Made by a program: the position numbers and the translations under genes. Shown piece by piece: positions 63,040 through 64,000 of a stretch of DNA of 64,000 nucleotides (position 1 is the stretch's first letter; every line of letters begins with the position of its first letter). Location of the stretch: contig NZ_VLPS01000001.1 in NCBI RefSeq assembly GCF_007570865.1, forward strand, positions 310,001 to 374,000. Reading direction: 5' to 3'. The notes beneath the pieces are model-generated. The model was not told the DNA's origin, searched no databases, and saw only the letters and a program-made list of their open reading frames with translations. Source of the stretch: Atlantibacter subterraneus. GTDB lineage: Bacteria > Pseudomonadota > Gammaproteobacteria > Enterobacterales > Enterobacteriaceae.

Positions 63040-64000
63040 TTGTCTAACCGTCCGACTAAAGACAGTTCAAACGACGCACCCATATATTTAAAATGGGGTC
63101 TTGCGGAAATAGCCACCTGATACCAGCCAGGTTCGCCGTCCACGTCCAGTACCTCAACTTTAGCGCCACGCAGAGGTTTACGGCTGCGGACGTCAGCAGG
63201 TGGATTCTCCTGGTCGGCGACATACTGGCGGACCCAAATATTGAGTTCCCGCTCAAGGTCACTTCTCTCTTTCCACGACCCAAGCTGCTCGCGCTGCAGA
63301 ACTTTAATGTAGTGTGCGAGGCGGTTGATAATGAACAGGTAGGGTAATTGCGTACCCAGCTTGTAGTTGGTTTCGGCATCTTTGCCTGGAAAATGCTTGG
63401 GTTTCTGAACTGAATTGGCGGAGAAAAAGGCGGCGTTATCGCTACCCTTACGCATGGTCAGGGTGATGAATCCCTCTTCGGCCAGTTCAAATTCACGGCG
63501 GTCGGTGATCAGCACTTCTGTTGGGATCTTGGCCTGAATTTGCCCCATTGATTCATATAGATGTACCGGCAGATCTTTTACCGCACCGCCGCTCTGCGGC
63601 CCAATAATATTCGGTGCCCATCTATATTTCGCGAACGAGTCGGCCACATTACTGGCCAGCATCCAGGCGGTATTGCCCCACAGATAATGCTCGTGACTGT
63701 GGCTGACATCTTCTACATAGTTGAAACTCCTGATGGGGTTTTCGGTAGCGGAATAAGGCTGGCGGAGCAGAAAACGCGGTGCGGTCAGACCCAGATAGCG
63801 AGAGTCTTCAGAATCACGCAGGGCGCGCCATTTTGTGTAGGCCGGGCTTTCAAAGATGGCATAAAGATCTTTAATATTGGGCAGCTCGGTCCATGAATTT
63901 AATCCCATAAATTCCGGAGATATGGAAGACAGGAACGGCGCATGTGCCATAGCGCCGACGGCACTGACATAGTTCAGCAGCTTTATGTCCGGCGTGGTAT
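63036..64000 (-). CDS. tssC: T6SS sheath protein TssC (VipB), C-terminal part
   Basis: Open to the window edge, so the N-terminus is outside; 320 codons are visible. Typical sheath stretches are YVSAVGAMAHAPFLSSISPEFMG, SRYLGLTAPRFLLRQPY and the C-terminal YQVAISARPHFKYMGASFELSLVGRLDK. With TssB it forms the contractile sheath. Its stop overlaps the proposed GTG start of tssE. Confidence 0.96.
   Translation of the reverse strand, partial: TTPDIKLLNYVSAVGAMAHAPFLSSISPEFMGLNSWTELPNIKDLYAIFESPAYTKWRALRDSEDSRYLGLTAPRFLLRQPYSATENPIRSFNYVEDVSHSHEHYLWGNTAWMLASNVADSFAKYRWAPNIIGPQSGGAVKDLPVHLYESMGQIQAKIPTEVLITDRREFELAEEGFITLTMRKGSDNAAFFSANSVQKPKHFPGKDAETNYKLGTQLPYLFIINRLAHYIKVLQREQLGSWKERSDLERELNIWVRQYVADQENPPADVRSRKPLRGAKVEVLDVDGEPGWYQVAISARPHFKYMGASFELSLVGRLDK

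Noticed and set aside
1..64000. CRISPR arrays, insertion sequences, rRNA operons
   Set aside because: No regularly spaced repeats, transposase-like frames or rRNA-like sequence were seen on either strand.

Overview
The window is chromosomal DNA of a member of the Enterobacteriaceae, close to Enterobacter, Kosakonia or Klebsiella. Two things show this. The housekeeping order plaP-sbcB-dacD-sbmC-yeeA-yeeX, cobS-cobT, yeeO, erfK and amn, with tRNA-Asn genes, follows E. coli K-12 near 2.06-2.08 Mb. The proteins in this backbone are also very similar to their E. coli counterparts. No species can be named from the sequence alone.

Layout. (1) 1-8.35 kb is backbone: the end of plaP, sbcB, dacD, an SOS-controlled sbmC, yeeA, yeeX, then cbiB-cobS-cobT (late cobalamin assembly, with no cobU here). 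(2) 8.35-18.25 kb is a nitrogen-catabolism island: a divergent AllS-like LysR regulator, then an ankyrin-repeat protein, the three subunits of an oxamate-carbamoyltransferase-like enzyme (DUF2877, FdrA, DUF1116), an NCS2-type permease, a carbamate kinase and a Tat-exported amidohydrolase. The likely logic is that a cyclic amide or purine/pyrimidine-like compound is opened, its carbamoyl group goes to phosphate, and carbamate kinase recovers ATP. (3) 18.3-23.7 kb is a second catabolic island, probably for a sugar acid or related carboxylate: a DapA-type aldolase divergent from cupin-MFS-SDR-IclR-SDR. (4) 23.7-27.7 kb holds a relic of the Flag-2 lateral flagellar locus (truncated lafU and lfhA joined head to head), yafL, and an antitoxin whose toxin appears deleted. 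(5) 27.8-37.2 kb is backbone again: two identical tRNA-Asn genes, yeeO, sitABCD under apparent MntR and Fur control, erfK, a ChpS/ChpB-like toxin-antitoxin pair and amn. (6) 37.6-42.6 kb is a complete branched-chain-amino-acid-type ABC transporter. (7) 42.6-64.0 kb is a type VI secretion system (T6SS) cluster on the minus strand, read from tssC (cut by the window end) down to hcp and an AT-rich effector/immunity array.

The most interesting part is the T6SS. The effector looks like a lytic transglycosylase with a LysM domain. It is followed by two successive pairs of small secreted immunity candidates; one member of each pair resembles LprI-type lysozyme inhibitors. Between the pairs lies the 3' stump of a second effector, whose stop codon overlaps the next immunity start. 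The array ends in degraded copies of the DNA that lies upstream of hcp, which suggests growth and loss of cassettes by recombination at the vasL-like/hcp junction. In the same operon the FHA gene has an in-frame amber codon and tssE is frameshifted at a run of eight Gs. The apparatus may therefore be switched off, phase-variable or decaying, or the assembly has errors at these two points.

No CRISPR array, integrase, transposase or rRNA was seen.
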